Shown piece after piece: positions 30,588 through 38,293 of a stretch of DNA of 64,000 nt. A model generated the notes under the pieces. It did no database searches, had not been told where the DNA came from, and saw nothing but the letters and a program-made list of their open reading frames with translations. The position numbers and the translations under genes are program-made. Source of the stretch: Bacteroidota bacterium. GTDB lineage: Bacteria > Bacteroidota > Bacteroidia > AKYH767-A > OLB10. The DNA lies in assembly GCA_016714005.1 (NCBI GenBank), contig JADJOA010000007.1, forward strand, positions 124,001-188,000, read 5' to 3'. Position 1 is the stretch's first letter; every line of letters starts with the position of its first letter.

Positions 30588-31811
30588 ATGAAAAAAATAA
30601 AAATTATTATAGCACTTATATTAATTCAATACGCTTCACATGCGCAGAGTTTAATATGGAATAATACATCACATCCTAACCCACGCGAAGTTTATGGAGT
30701 GGCATTTTCCCCTGACGGTACAAAAGCACTTAGCGGAAGTGAATGTCATGAAACGCGCTTGCGTTTGTGGGATGTGCAAACAGGTGGCTTGTTGTGGGAC
30801 TATCAGCTTGACTCAACCATGATGTGTACTGCCGGAGTAAAATTTAGCAGCAACGGAATGTACCTTGCCGCATTGGAAGAATTAGGACATCTACTCCTGT
30901 TTGACCTTTCGGGTGCCCTTCCTGTTCTATCCAATTCTATTTTTACCGGAACTGCCGGTGCATTTTCAGTTGACTTTGCACCTGCAAGTAATAAAGTAGC
31001 TACAGGTTGCACAAATAACAAGTTAATTATTTATGATATAGCAAGCGGCTTGCAATTACATAATATTACGGCTCACACCGGATATGTTTATAGTGTTGCA
31101 TGGAGCCACAACGGACAGTACATTGCAACAGCCGGACAGGATAACAAAGTAAAATTATGGGACACATCTGGTACATTACTGCAAACATTTAACGGGCATA
31201 CTGGAGATGTGTTTGATGTAAAGTTTACACCTAATGATGACTTTCTGATTTCGGGTTCGCAGGATAACAGTATAAAAATATGGGATCGCGCTACCGGTGC
31301 ATTAGTGCATACCATTGCCGGGCATACGGATGATGTGCGTAGCATAGCCATTTCACCAAACGGAAATTATATTTTGAGCGGTGCGGCTGATGCAACCACA
31401 CGAATCTGGGATTTTAATTCCCATGCACAACTTGCAAACTTTAATCAAACAGGTGCGGGTAAAGTTTATACGGTTGCATGGAGTCCAACTGAGAACAAAG
31501 TGGTAACTGGCACGCAGTTTAACATGGTATTGTTGTGGGATATTTCGCAAACTGTAGGGTTAAATGATGTAGTGGAACCATACGGTATTTCAGTTTACCC
31601 CAATCCGGTTCACGATTTTATTCAGTTTAATAATATTTCTGAAAAAGTTTTTACCAATTATGAAATCTATTCTGTCACTGGTGAATTGGTTCAATCTGGT
31701 GCATTGCCTGCAAATCATCAAATAAAAATTAAAAATCTTGTTCCTTCATCATATTCTGTCAGATTATTAAATAAAAACAAACAAGCTGTAATCAATTTTA
31801 TTAAATACTAA
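30588..31811 (+). CDS. Secreted WD40-repeat protein with T9SS sorting domain
   Basis: 407 residues from the ATG at 30588. This start precedes a clear signal peptide (IKIIIALILIQYASHAQ), unlike the longer frame. About seven WD40 blades follow, with typical endings such as RLWDVQTGG, LWDTSGTLL, IKIWDRATGAL and TRIWDFNSH and the GH-D dyads (HTGYVYSVAWS, HTGDVFDVKF, HTDDVRSIAIS). The final 80 residues (VYPNPVHDFIQFNN to LLNKNKQAVINFIKY) are a T9SS type A sorting domain, so the propeller is predicted to reach the cell surface. It probably acts as a binding scaffold. It is inside the MbnP/MbnH-like operon, between the barrel protein and a tiny membrane peptide. Confidence 0.88.
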   Translation: MKKIKIIIALILIQYASHAQSLIWNNTSHPNPREVYGVAFSPDGTKALSGSECHETRLRLWDVQTGGLLWDYQLDSTMMCTAGVKFSSNGMYLAALEELGHLLLFDLSGALPVLSNSIFTGTAGAFSVDFAPASNKVATGCTNNKLIIYDIASGLQLHNITAHTGYVYSVAWSHNGQYIATAGQDNKVKLWDTSGTLLQTFNGHTGDVFDVKFTPNDDFLISGSQDNSIKIWDRATGALVHTIAGHTDDVRSIAISPNGNYILSGAADATTRIWDFNSHAQLANFNQTGAGKVYTVAWSPTENKVVTGTQFNMVLLWDISQTVGLNDVVEPYGISVYPNPVHDFIQFNNISEKVFTNYEIYSVTGELVQSGALPANHQIKIKNLVPSSYSVRLLNKNKQAVINFIKY

Positions 31812-31819
31812 AATGCATA

Positions 31820-31921
31820 ATGACACTTTGGGTAAAAGCAGTTGTAGGTTTAATAATCTTATACGCTTGCTTAATGTTTTATCTCAGGAAATCAAACAAT
31901 AAAAAAACAAATTCAAATTAA
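31820..31921 (+). CDS. 33-residue single-pass membrane peptide
   Basis: ATG at 31820 begins MTLWVKAVVGLIILYACLMF, one hydrophobic helix, followed by a basic, polar tail (YLRKSNNKK) and a TAA. It begins 8 bases after the WD40 gene stop and 32 bases before the MbnP-like gene. Its size and position fit the small membrane peptides often embedded in respiratory or metal operons. It may be chance, but the helix and positive tail are well formed. Confidence 0.45.
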   Translation: MTLWVKAVVGLIILYACLMFYLRKSNNKKTNSN

Positions 31922-31953
31922 TCAATTAACAAACAATTAAATTAAAATTCAAA

Positions 31954-32724
31954 ATGAAAAAAAACAAATTAATCTTAATGGCAGCCGTTGCACTGCTTAC
32001 AACAGCAACAATTTTTACAGGATGTAAAAAAGATGATGACGACACACCAGCACCAACTCCAAACACAGAGCAAAAACTTTCTTTTCATTTACACACAATG
32101 GTTGGTTCTAATGCTGCTTCTTATGGCGTGCAGTACCAGGATGCTTCTGGAAGAAAGTTTGATATTGCTGACCTCCGTTACTACATTTCAAACATTGTTC
32201 TTATTAAAAATGACGGAAGCGAACTTGCTTTATCTGGAAAAGTGCTTCTTGTTAATCCGGCAACTCAAGAATACGAATTGGGCGAAGTTCCTGTTGGAAG
32301 TTACAAAGGATTTAAATTTTTATTAGGCCTTGATAGTGCCACTAATCACAGCGATCCTACAACATATGCTGCATCTAATCCGCTTTCAATTCAAAGTCCA
32401 AGCATTCACTGGAGTTGGAACAGTGGCTACATCTTTATGAAAATAGAAGGACAGGTTGATACTACCCTTGCCGCAAACGGACCACTTGATTTGCAATATT
32501 TCTATCACGTTGGATTAGATAATTTAAAACGCACTATTGATTTTTCAACTTCGGCTTTTACAGTAGTAAGTGGCAGCGATTATGAAATAGGATTAGAATT
32601 TGATTTGCTTCAGGCATTAAACAATGTTGACATGCGTACAGAAAACGAAACACATTCATTTAACAATTTGCCATTAGCTACTAAAATTGCCGACAACTGG
32701 CAAGATTCATTTGAATTAGAATAA
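31954..32724 (+). CDS. MbnP-like copper-binding lipoprotein
   Basis: 256 residues with a lipoprotein signal (lipobox TIFTGC near residue 23) and an acidic linker (KKDDDDTPAPTP). The mature part matches the MbnP family fold: LSFHLHTMVGSNAASYGVQY, RKFDIADLRYYISNIVLI, GSYKGFKFLLGLDSATNHSD, and H152-W153-S-W155-N-S-G-Y in SPSIHWSWNSGYIFMKIEG. In methanotroph MbnP a tryptophan is oxidised to kynurenine by its MbnH partner, making a Cu(I) site. W153 or W155 are the visible candidates here, with His ligands nearby. It is followed after 4 bases by the MbnH-like gene. The mechanism in this organism is inferred from the family. Confidence 0.85.
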   Translation: MKKNKLILMAAVALLTTATIFTGCKKDDDDTPAPTPNTEQKLSFHLHTMVGSNAASYGVQYQDASGRKFDIADLRYYISNIVLIKNDGSELALSGKVLLVNPATQEYELGEVPVGSYKGFKFLLGLDSATNHSDPTTYAASNPLSIQSPSIHWSWNSGYIFMKIEGQVDTTLAANGPLDLQYFYHVGLDNLKRTIDFSTSAFTVVSGSDYEIGLEFDLLQALNNVDMRTENETHSFNNLPLATKIADNWQDSFELE

Positions 32725-32728
32725 ATCA

Positions 32729-33775
32729 ATGAAGAAAGTTGTTTTCATGAGTTCCATCCTTACACCCTTTGCATCAATTGGTGCAAAGGGTTGGGTGGTG
32801 CTTAGTATTTTTATTTTTATTTTTTCATGTAAGAAAGACCCGGCAATTGAAGACACCGGCAATGATGTAATCACTCTGCAAATTCCCAAAGGATTTCCTT
32901 ATCCCGTCATCCCGTCTGATAATCAACCAACACAGAATAGAATTGACTTAGGAAAGAAAATATTTTTTGATCCGATACTTTCCCGCGACTCCACAATTTC
33001 TTGCGGCAGTTGTCATCATACTGATAAAAAATTTACAGATGGTTTGCAGTTTAGCATCGGAATTGATGGCAACCAAACTACACGTAATGCAATGTCTATT
33101 CTCAACACTGCTTATCAACCCTATATCTTTTGGGATGGTGGTGTTCCCAATCTTGAACAGCAGGTACTCGCACCCATAGAAAATCCACTTGAAATGGATT
33201 TTGATATCAATCAGGTAGTAGCCCGGTTGAACAACCATCCCGAATATCCCAAACTATTTCAAAAGGCATATAACCAGCCACCAAGTGTTTACACACTTTC
33301 ACGCGCTATTGCTTGCTATGAACGAACATTGTTCACCGGCAAATCGCGCTATGATGACTATTTATACGATAATAACACACTGGCACTTAACGCAAGTGAA
33401 ATTAATGGAATGAATATTTTCTTTGGTGAAAATGGAGAATGTTTTCATTGTCATAACGAATATAATTTTACGGATTACAGTTTTAAGAACAACGGGCTTT
33501 ATTTGTTTTATGCCGATAGTGGTAGGGCAAGAATTACAACTCTTCAATCTGATGTAGGAAAATTTAAAGTTCCTTCTTTACGCAATATAGAACTCACCGC
33601 ACCTTACATGCACGATGGTTCTCTTGCTACTTTAGAAGATGTTATTGAGCATTATAATAGTGGCGGGCAACCACACCCTAACAAAAGCGGATTGATACAG
33701 CCGCTTAATTTAACACCACAGGAAAAGCAAGACCTTGTAAATTTTTTAAAGACATTAACTGATAAAAATTTTTAA
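32729..33775 (+). CDS. MbnH/MauG-like di-haem cytochrome c peroxidase family lipoprotein
   Basis: 348 residues of the CcP/MauG superfamily. An N-terminal hydrophobic segment ends in a lipobox-like FIFSC. Two c-type haem sites are seen: CGSCH at residues 92-96 and CFHCH at 238-242. Other family features are KIFFDPILSRD before haem 1, RNAMSILNTAYQP, WDGGVPNLEQQVL and APYMHDGSLATLEDVIEHY (the Met axial region near haem 2). The protein is close to the size of MbnH/CcP. The gene starts 4 bases after the MbnP-like gene, the classic MbnP-MbnH pairing. MbnH uses peroxide to convert a Trp of MbnP to kynurenine. A plain peroxide-removing CcP is the alternative. Confidence 0.88.
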   Translation: MKKVVFMSSILTPFASIGAKGWVVLSIFIFIFSCKKDPAIEDTGNDVITLQIPKGFPYPVIPSDNQPTQNRIDLGKKIFFDPILSRDSTISCGSCHHTDKKFTDGLQFSIGIDGNQTTRNAMSILNTAYQPYIFWDGGVPNLEQQVLAPIENPLEMDFDINQVVARLNNHPEYPKLFQKAYNQPPSVYTLSRAIACYERTLFTGKSRYDDYLYDNNTLALNASEINGMNIFFGENGECFHCHNEYNFTDYSFKNNGLYLFYADSGRARITTLQSDVGKFKVPSLRNIELTAPYMHDGSLATLEDVIEHYNSGGQPHPNKSGLIQPLNLTPQEKQDLVNFLKTLTDKNF

Positions 33776-33796
33776 AACAATTAAATTAAAAACATA

Positions 33797-34204
33797 ATGA
33801 CAAGCAAAATAATCCTTACAGCATTATTCATTTCAACAATCATCACTTCATGTAAAAAAGACGAAGACAAATGTTCGGCAGGTAAAGGCGGCAGTTTAAC
33901 CATCGTAGCATTTCCGCAACATCACGGAAAAGCTATTTACAATCAACCAACCTATCCTGACACTATTTATGTAAAATTCAATACACAGGTATCGCCTGGG
34001 TTAAGTACTGCAAATTATGACACTTACTTTGTAGGCGAAGCAGGCGAAGACCATGTACACATGGAAGGTTTAAAATGTGGCGACTATTATTTTCTTGGAG
34101 CAGGGTTTGACACCACAATTAATCAGCGTGTTATAGGTGGCATTCCATATTCAACTGAACAAAACGAAGGTGAGATAGATTTAAATATTCCTGTTTCTGA
34201 ATAA
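33797..34204 (+). CDS. Small His-rich lipoprotein, last gene of the copper-like operon
   Basis: 135 residues with lipobox ITSC at about residues 16-19, then KKDEDKCSAGKGG. Histidines cluster in FPQHHGKAIYN and in EDHVHMEGLKCGDYYF, which includes Met and Cys, a possible metal site. The rest is beta-rich, resembling a cupredoxin- or Ig-like sandwich (TIYVKFNTQVS). Family not recognised. It starts 21 bases after the di-haem gene, so it belongs to the same operon. A role in copper relay is inferred. Confidence 0.65.
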   Translation: MTSKIILTALFISTIITSCKKDEDKCSAGKGGSLTIVAFPQHHGKAIYNQPTYPDTIYVKFNTQVSPGLSTANYDTYFVGEAGEDHVHMEGLKCGDYYFLGAGFDTTINQRVIGGIPYSTEQNEGEIDLNIPVSE

Positions 34205-34514
34205 TTTATTTTAGTACAATACCTCTCGTCCTCGCCTGACGCATAGCAAGTGCGCCACCGTGCACAAACATGGCTTCTTAATAGTACGGTTTTTACAAAC
34301 GTTCAATCCTAAGTAAACTACCGCATAAAAAGGTTCAAAAATTCCTTCATTAATAGCAACCAACCTAACCCTCTCTCATTCATATGTATACATTTCAAAA
34401 CTAACTCCTGCGTTGTACTACTATAAAATTACCGGTAATTCTAAATAAATAGGTTAGGGAAAGCGGATCGTTATGAGATAAGTTTTTTAGGGCGAATTCC
34501 TATATTTGCTAATA
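34205..34514. other. Intergenic region after the copper-like operon
   Basis: About 310 bases with no gene-like frame and no clear terminator hairpin. A stretch at 34232-34275 is richer in GC and resembles neither neighbour. Confidence 0.45.
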
Positions 34515-36005
34515 ATGCGAGTAAGACTAACAATTATTTTTCTCTTGGCATATATATCACAAGGTATATGCCAGGGGATAAATAATAATTGGTTAATGGG
34601 ATATGAGAGTTTCGGAGGAATCCCATTCGGGATTACTAAATTTGATTTTAATAGTGGTTCTCCATTAATTAGTTATGATAGCCTTGAAATGGAGTTTCGG
34701 CATACTCATGCTAATATTTCTGATTCCAACGGAAATCTATTATTCTATACTAATGGTCATTATGTGGCAGATGCAACTAATGACACTATGCTTAATGGTG
34801 GCGGACTAAATCTCGGAGCGTATGCAAATGCTTTTTCTGCGGGACTCCAAATCCCTCAAGGAGCAATTGTGATTCCAAAACCAAGTAGTTCTTCAAACTA
34901 TTACATTTTCCATTTATCAATAGACAATTACCCAGACCCTACCGGTAGTTCCTCTTACAAGCTCTTAAAAACGGAAATTGATATGACTTTAAATGGTGGT
35001 CTAGGTGCTGTTATTTCTAAAAATCAAGTTGTTATAAATGATACTTTAAACATTGGCAAAATCACCGCATGTAAGCATGCAAATGGAAGAGATTGGTGGG
35101 TAGTCGTTCATAAGGCAAATTCCAATACATTTTATAAGCTGCTAATATTACCATCGGTCATTTTAGGGCCTTATGTTCAAACAATTGGTAGTGTTCGTTT
35201 AAGAGACGATGGGCAAGCAAAATTTTCCCCAGACGGAAAAAAGTACGCATATTTTTGTTCGTTATCTGCAGGGCTAGATATTTTAGATTTTGATAGATGT
35301 TCAGGCTTATTTTCAAACTGGATTAATGATCAAATAAGCGTGACTCCAGGGACAAATGTAGGCTGTGAATTTTCTTCAAATTCAAATTTACTTTATGTAA
35401 GTAATTTGTATAATATTTATCAGTACGATTCATTATCCCCCAATATAACTTCTTCTAAGATTATAGTTGCAACTTGGGATTCCTTTTTTCAACCTGGAAG
35501 TCCTTCATTACACGCTTTGTTATGTTTTCCACAACTTGCTCCTGATGGAAAAATTTATATTACAACAGGAAATAGTACAACTTACTTTGGAAGAATTGAA
35601 AATCCTAATACCCTAGGCATTACTTGTAATGTAGCTCAACATAGCGTCTTACTCCCGACTTATAACTTTAATACTCTTCCAAAATCATCCTAATTACTTT
35701 TAGAATGCGATACAACGTTAGGCTGTGGATGTTTAACTAGCTTAGAAAATTTAACGGATAAAGATTTTACTATAAAATCCTCTCCAAATCCAACTACAGG
35801 TATATGTAAATTGCAATTCCCTGTCCATAGCATTGAGGGTATGATTGAAGTTTATGATTTATTGGGTAATAAAGTTCTTGAAGAATATATTTCACCCTGG
35901 AGTCAGTTTAAAAGCCTCGACCTTATTAATTTCCCAAAAGGAATATATATGTGCAAATTAAATTGGAAGGATCACACAGGGAATATAAAGATTATTAAGC
36001 AGTAG
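34515..36005 (+). CDS. Secreted beta-propeller-like protein with T9SS domain, in-frame stop
   Basis: About 497 residues across an interruption. A signal peptide (VRLTIIFLLAYISQGICQG) is followed by repeated blades typical of the Bacteroidota 'WD40/PD40-like' cargo (NNWLMGYESFGGIP, GNLLFYTNGHYVAD, QAKFSPDGKKYAYFCSL, QLAPDGKIYITTGNS). The C-terminus (SSPNPTTGICKLQFPVH to NIKIIKQ) is a T9SS sorting domain. A TAA at 35691-35693 follows LPKSS. The downstream part is in the same frame, but a T insertion with a later T loss would restore NYFLECDTTLGCGC, the usual PNYxLG-type linker. Two compensating errors or a true nonsense are both possible. The nominal ATG at 34515 is preferred over TTG at 34506. 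Confidence 0.7.
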
Positions 36006-36545
36006 CACTACCCCACATCAAAATTCATCTGACTGGTCTTTAGCCTTTGCATGCGTCCCACCACCCGGCAAGTATATGCTTTGCCAGTGCACAGTTGTCC
36101 TGCTGGGTTTGAGCCAGCACCATCCCATCCTTCACTCACCCTCCGGCACATAGCCATCGGGTTGTAACTACCTTACCTGATGCCAACAGAGATGCTCGCA
36201 CACGCAACAACGCAACCCCAACAAGCCACTTTTCATTACTTTAATCCCATGCCGAGCTTTTAAGATACTCCTTTTTACCAAAAAAATTTTGCTTCTCCCT
36301 GCAAAATTGATAACCACATTCCAATACCCCCTTCTGCATCAGTCAAAGGTAATGTTTTCACCTAAAAACAATCAATAAACATCAGCATCATCCCTGTCTG
36401 CTTTTAAAATGCAATTGCGCAAAAGGAAGAAAAGAGCGCCAACATCAAAAAACCTTTTGTGCGCTTACGTGTAACTAATGGCAACACTATAATTCTTTCA
36501 GCCACATACCGAAATCCTCTTGTCAAATCGCACAAATGTCATGTC
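36006..36545. other. Accessory intergenic DNA before the 21-bp repeats
   Basis: No convincing gene. It contains a degenerate repeat copy at 36057-36110 (described separately), a perfect hairpin TGCTGG / CCAGCA at about 36101-36119, and C-rich sequence unlike the neighbouring coding DNA. It borders the repeat array and the IS256-type transposase gene. Confidence 0.5.
36057..36110 (+). repeat. Degenerate dispersed repeat, copy 2
   Basis: CCCACCACCC, then ATGCTTTGCCAGTGCAC, then CCTGCTGGGTTT. Aligns by eye with 24485-24536. It carries a hairpin TGCTGG / CCAGCA at its end, which copy 1 lacks. Confidence 0.35.
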
Positions 36546-36755
36546 AGATCAAAGAATGAAACTGTCACACGAATGAATGGCAGTGTAAGACGAATGATTG
36601 GCAGTGTAAGATGCAAGAATGGCATTGTCAAATTCAAGAATCAAACTGTCACACGAATGAATGGCAGTGTAAGATGCGTGAATGGCAGTGTAAGACGAAT
36701 GATTGGTAGTGTAAGACGAATGAATGGCAGTGTCACACGCATGAATGGCAGTTTA
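36546..36755 (+). repeat. 21-bp tandem repeat, ten units
   Basis: Ten contiguous 21-base units with consensus AGACGAATGAATGGCAGTGTA, several identical and others with a few changes. Because 21 is a multiple of three, an open frame runs through and reads RMNGSV(R/T) repeats (from 36459 to 36860), but the flanks lack protein-like composition. It sits 70 bases upstream of the transposase start. Confidence 0.9.
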
Positions 36756-36825
36756 AGCACGCACATCTCGAGTCTATTCAACCAACTGTGTCAAACAAAA
36801 AAGAAACAAATAAATTTGACAAACA

Positions 36826-38033
36826 ATGGTAGAAGAAAAATTCAATTACGAATTGTTTGAACGCGAGGCGATAGAAGGCTTGCGTTCGGGCAAAAATTAG
36901 AAGGCAAAGACGGTGTATTGGCACCGCTGCTCAAACGCATTTTGGAAGCCGGAATGCAAGGCGAACTGCAAGCCCATTTGGATAGCGATGAAAGTGCTAA
37001 CAGAAGAAACGGTAAAATGAGCAAAGGCGTAAAAACCTCCTTTGGCAAAGTGGTGATAGAAACACCGCGGGACCGCAACAGTACCTTTGAGCCGCAGATT
37101 TTACCCAAGCGAAAAACCGTATTAGGCGAAGCGTTAGACCACAAAGTTATATCGCTATACAGCTATGGCATGAGCTATAACGACATTGCCAAACACTTAG
37201 ATGAGTTGTATGGATTAACGGTAGCTCCATCCACATTAACGGCCATTACCGATAGTATTATAGAAGATGTAAAAGCCTGGCAAAGCCGCCCGTTAGAGAG
37301 TGTGTATCCATTTGTATGGCTGGATGCTATTCATTACAAAGTAAAAGAAGCAGGCAGCATAAAAACTAAAGCCGTTCATTGCTTACTGGGCGTAGGCAGA
37401 GATGGAACGAAAGATTTGCTGGGTCTTTATATCAATGAAACCGAAGGTGCAAAATTTTGGTTGCAGGTATTGAGTGATTTGCAGAACAGAGGTGTAACGG
37501 ATATACTTATTGCCTGCATTGATAACCTGAAAGGATTTGCCGAAGCCATTGAAAGTGTTTTTCCACAAACTGAAGTGCAGCTTTGCGTGGTGCATCAACT
37601 CCGCAACAGCACTAAATATGTTGCCTATAAAGATTTAAAACCGGTAATGGCATCACTGAAAAAAGTTTACACAGCCAGCACCAAAGAACAGGCACAAACA
37701 GCATTAGATGAATTAGAAAAAGAATGGAAAACAAAATATCCGTCTATGATAAAAAGTTGGTTTGCTAACTGGGAACGGCTGAGTAATTATTTTAAATATC
37801 CGCAGGAAATAAGGCGAGTAATTTACACTACCAACATCATAGAGTCGTTTCACAGTCAACTCCGGAAAGTAACCAAATCCAAACGCGTGTTCAGCTCTGA
37901 TATGGCATTGCTCAAAGTACTTTACTTAGTGCATCATAACATCAACGGCAGATGGAAATCACAAATACAAGGATGGAAACTCATCTCTGCTCAAATGCAA
38001 ATCTTATTTGAAGAACGTATTAATCAACAATAA
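36826..38033 (+). CDS. IS256/Mutator-type transposase, one frameshift
   Basis: A DDE-type transposase of about 402 residues. It starts MVEEKFNYELFEREAIEGL, loses frame near 36896 at an A run (LRSGK-KLEGKDGVLAPLL), and continues to the end. The catalytic residues lie in VWLDAIHYK, LIACIDNLKGF and TTNIIESFHSQLRK, with the Mutator signature around 37820-37870. A near-complete copy, so recent activity is possible if the frameshift is an error. I could not find matching terminal inverted repeats or a target duplication, so element ends are not defined. Confidence 0.9.
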
Positions 38034-38077
38034 AAAAAGTATGTTTGTAATGGACAAATCAACAAATCTAGAGAAGG

Positions 38078-38102
38078 GGAAGGAGCCCGCTGGCTTCTTT
38101 CT
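38078..38102 (+). terminator. Hairpin downstream of the IS256-type transposase
   Basis: A stem GAAGGAGCC / GGCTTCTTTC with loop CGCT (one or two wobble pairs) followed by TTTCTC. Weak T tract, so termination is only likely. It may mark the right end region of the element. Confidence 0.4.
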
Positions 38103-38293
38103 CTTCAAAAGAATTTTTTAAAAGCACAGTTGGTTGAACACTCCCTACATCTCATTTACAACCCTAAACAATCCCCATTTGATGCAAATACCTACTTTTA
38201 ATCTTCAAAAAAAACTATAAATCAAACATAATCTTCTCCTTTTATCATATAAAGTATGCTACTCTTGCAGCGTAATTATCCTATAGCATTCAA

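Noticed and set aside
31954..33775. Methanobactin biosynthesis locus
   Set aside because: MbnP and MbnH-like genes are present, but I see no mbnB, mbnC or precursor peptide. It is better read as a stand-alone MbnPH system.
34515..36005. Member of the copper-like operon
   Set aside because: Separated by about 310 bases from the last operon gene, with different composition and a general T9SS cargo architecture, so linkage is not supported.
36546..36755. CRISPR array
   Set aside because: Units are contiguous 21-bp tandem repeats with no unique spacers and no cas genes nearby.
36459..36860. Protein of 133 residues from the open frame over the tandem repeat
   Set aside because: The frame is open only because the unit length is a multiple of three. 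The ends are not protein-like, and it overlaps the transposase start.
36826..38102. Complete IS256-family element with defined ends
   Set aside because: No matching terminal inverted repeats or target duplications could be found by eye, so only the gene and a downstream hairpin are listed.
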